Shown: piece after piece, positions 62,885 to 64,000 of the stretch | Numbering within the stretch: the stretch's first letter is position 1 | Layout: the number at the start of each line of letters is the position of its first letter | From: Lepidurus packardi | Taxonomy: Eukaryota; Arthropoda; Branchiopoda; Notostraca; Triopsidae | NCBI GenBank assembly: GCA_023053545.1 | Contig: JAKZAN010000001.1 | Span: 1,012,565-1,076,564, forward strand | Direction: 5' to 3' | DNA length: 64,000 nt | The notes under the pieces: model-generated | What the model was told of the DNA's origin: nothing | The model's input: only the letters and a program-made list of their open reading frames with translations | Databases searched by the model: none | Program-made: the position numbers and the translations under genes

Positions 62885-64000
62885 CTTATTTTTCTTTCAG
62901 GTACTTTGGGTACGACCGTTTCAATGTTAGGGAATTTTTTCTTTTTTTTTTGAAAGCTAGAGACTTTCGTTATTCATCGCTTTCCTGTAAACTTTGGTAG
63001 AATAATTTGAGTACACGGTAAAAAAAATAATCCGAAAATGGAGCAATCAATATATGTACATGGGGGTTCCATTTTCTTGTTGTAGTTCATTTTACCGTAT
63101 TTTAGTGGGAATAGTAAAAATCGGAAGCGTGAGTACTGTTAACTCTTCCGATTCTGGTTTTATATCAAATTTATTTTTTGGGCGATTTTACCGTGTCCGT
63201 ATTGGCACACAAGGTACCCGGTACGTGGCACTTTTCTTTAAGGTACTTTGGGTACAAACGTTTCAATTTTAAGAATTTTTTCTTTTTTGCAGCTAGATTT
63301 TTCCGATTCCGATTTTTGGGCTTTCGTTATTCATCGCTTTCCTGTAAACTTCGGTAGAATAATTTGAGTACACGGTAAAAAAAATAATCGGAAAATGGAG
63401 CAATCAATATATGTACATGGGGGTTCCATTTTCTTGTTGTAGTTCATTTTACCGTATTTTATCGGGATAGTAAAAATCGGAAGCGTGAGTACTGTTAACT
63501 CTTCCGATTCTGGTTTTATATCAAATTTATTTTTTGGGCGATTTTACCGTGTCCTTATTGGCACAGAAGGTAACCGGTACGTGGCAGCTTTTGGCAGCGT
63601 ACCCGAATTAAAGACTATTATATTTCTAATATTAAAAATCTGAAGAGCGAGTCCTATTACTCCTTGAAATTCTGTTTTTATTTCAGAGGAACCATTTCAA
63701 AATTTTCAAAATTTTTCCATTTTCTTATTGGCACACAAGGTACCCGGTACGTGGCAACTTTTGGCAGCGTACCCGAATTAAAGACTATTATATTTCTAAT
63801 ATTAAAAATCTGAAGATCGAGTCCTATTAATCCTCCAAATTCTGTTTTTATTTCAAATGAACCATTTCAAAATTTTCAAAATTTTTCCATTTTCTTATTG
63901 GCACACAAGGTACCCGGTACGTGGCAGGTTTTTGCAGTGTACCCGAATTCAAGACTGTATTCTATTTCTAATATTACAAATCTGAAGAGCGAGTCCTATT
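62885..64000. repeat. Tandem repeats, about 345 bp and about 165 bp units, running off the window
   Basis: A unit with GGTACTTTGGGTAC, GCTTTCCTGTAAACTT, GGAGCAATCAATATATGTAC, CATTTTACCGTATTTTA and ATTGGCACACAAGGTACCCG occurs at about 62898 and 63240. From about 63585 a shorter unit (GTACCCGAATTAAAGACTAT ... TTGGCACACAAGGTACCCGG) repeats with period about 165 bp to the window end. The ACGGTAAAA and TTTTACCGT words within the first unit are inverted to each other. Confidence 0.9.

Overview
This is animal nuclear DNA. It is AT-rich and intron-bearing, with GT-AG splice sites and many micro- and minisatellites. Most likely it comes from an arthropod: the GABA-B receptor subunit 2 carries an arthropod-style stretch after its last membrane helix (LRRNPQG) and an ending of the kind I recall from arthropods (CDIVEYL), and short TTAGG-type telomere-like runs occur. 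I would guess a crustacean or another non-fly arthropod, with low certainty.

Layout. Positions 1-26 kb are gene-poor and built mainly of tandem repeats with 140-440 bp units. They also hold a fold-back satellite block (10.6-11.36 kb), a non-autonomous pogo-like DNA element (6.37-7.43 kb), several very short A-tailed retroposons, one small secreted-protein ORF (minus strand, 7849-8250) and an uncertain promoter/exon cluster (21.76-23.06 kb). Positions 26-42 kb are a compact gene cluster: mitochondrial ribosomal protein L45 (+), a DPP8/9-type dipeptidyl peptidase (-, tail-to-tail with L45), and two fatty-acid amide hydrolase (FAAH) paralogs (+) with identical exon structure. Between the paralogs lies a gene for three Ig domains resembling domains 1-3 of VEGF/PDGF-type receptors, ending in a GPI-anchor-like tail instead of a transmembrane segment and kinase. 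Positions 42-46 kb are intergenic with repeats. From 46.4 kb to beyond 62.7 kb the minus strand encodes the seven-helix domain and cytoplasmic tail of GABA-B receptor subunit 2; its N-terminal ligand-binding part lies outside the window. A plus-strand multi-exon ORF set (50.43-51.32 kb) sits inside this gene, and its last exon lies antisense to a possible receptor exon. Large minisatellites fill the receptor introns.

How the genes work together. They do not form one pathway. FAAH degrades fatty-acid amides, DPP8/9 is a cytosolic post-proline peptidase, L45 serves the mitochondrial ribosome and GABA-B-R2 is a neuronal G-protein-coupled receptor subunit. The most notable candidate for something undescribed is the membrane-tethered, kinase-less VEGFR-like ectodomain gene lying between the duplicated FAAH genes. 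Exon borders were read by eye from splice consensus and phase; no alignment or RNA evidence was available.
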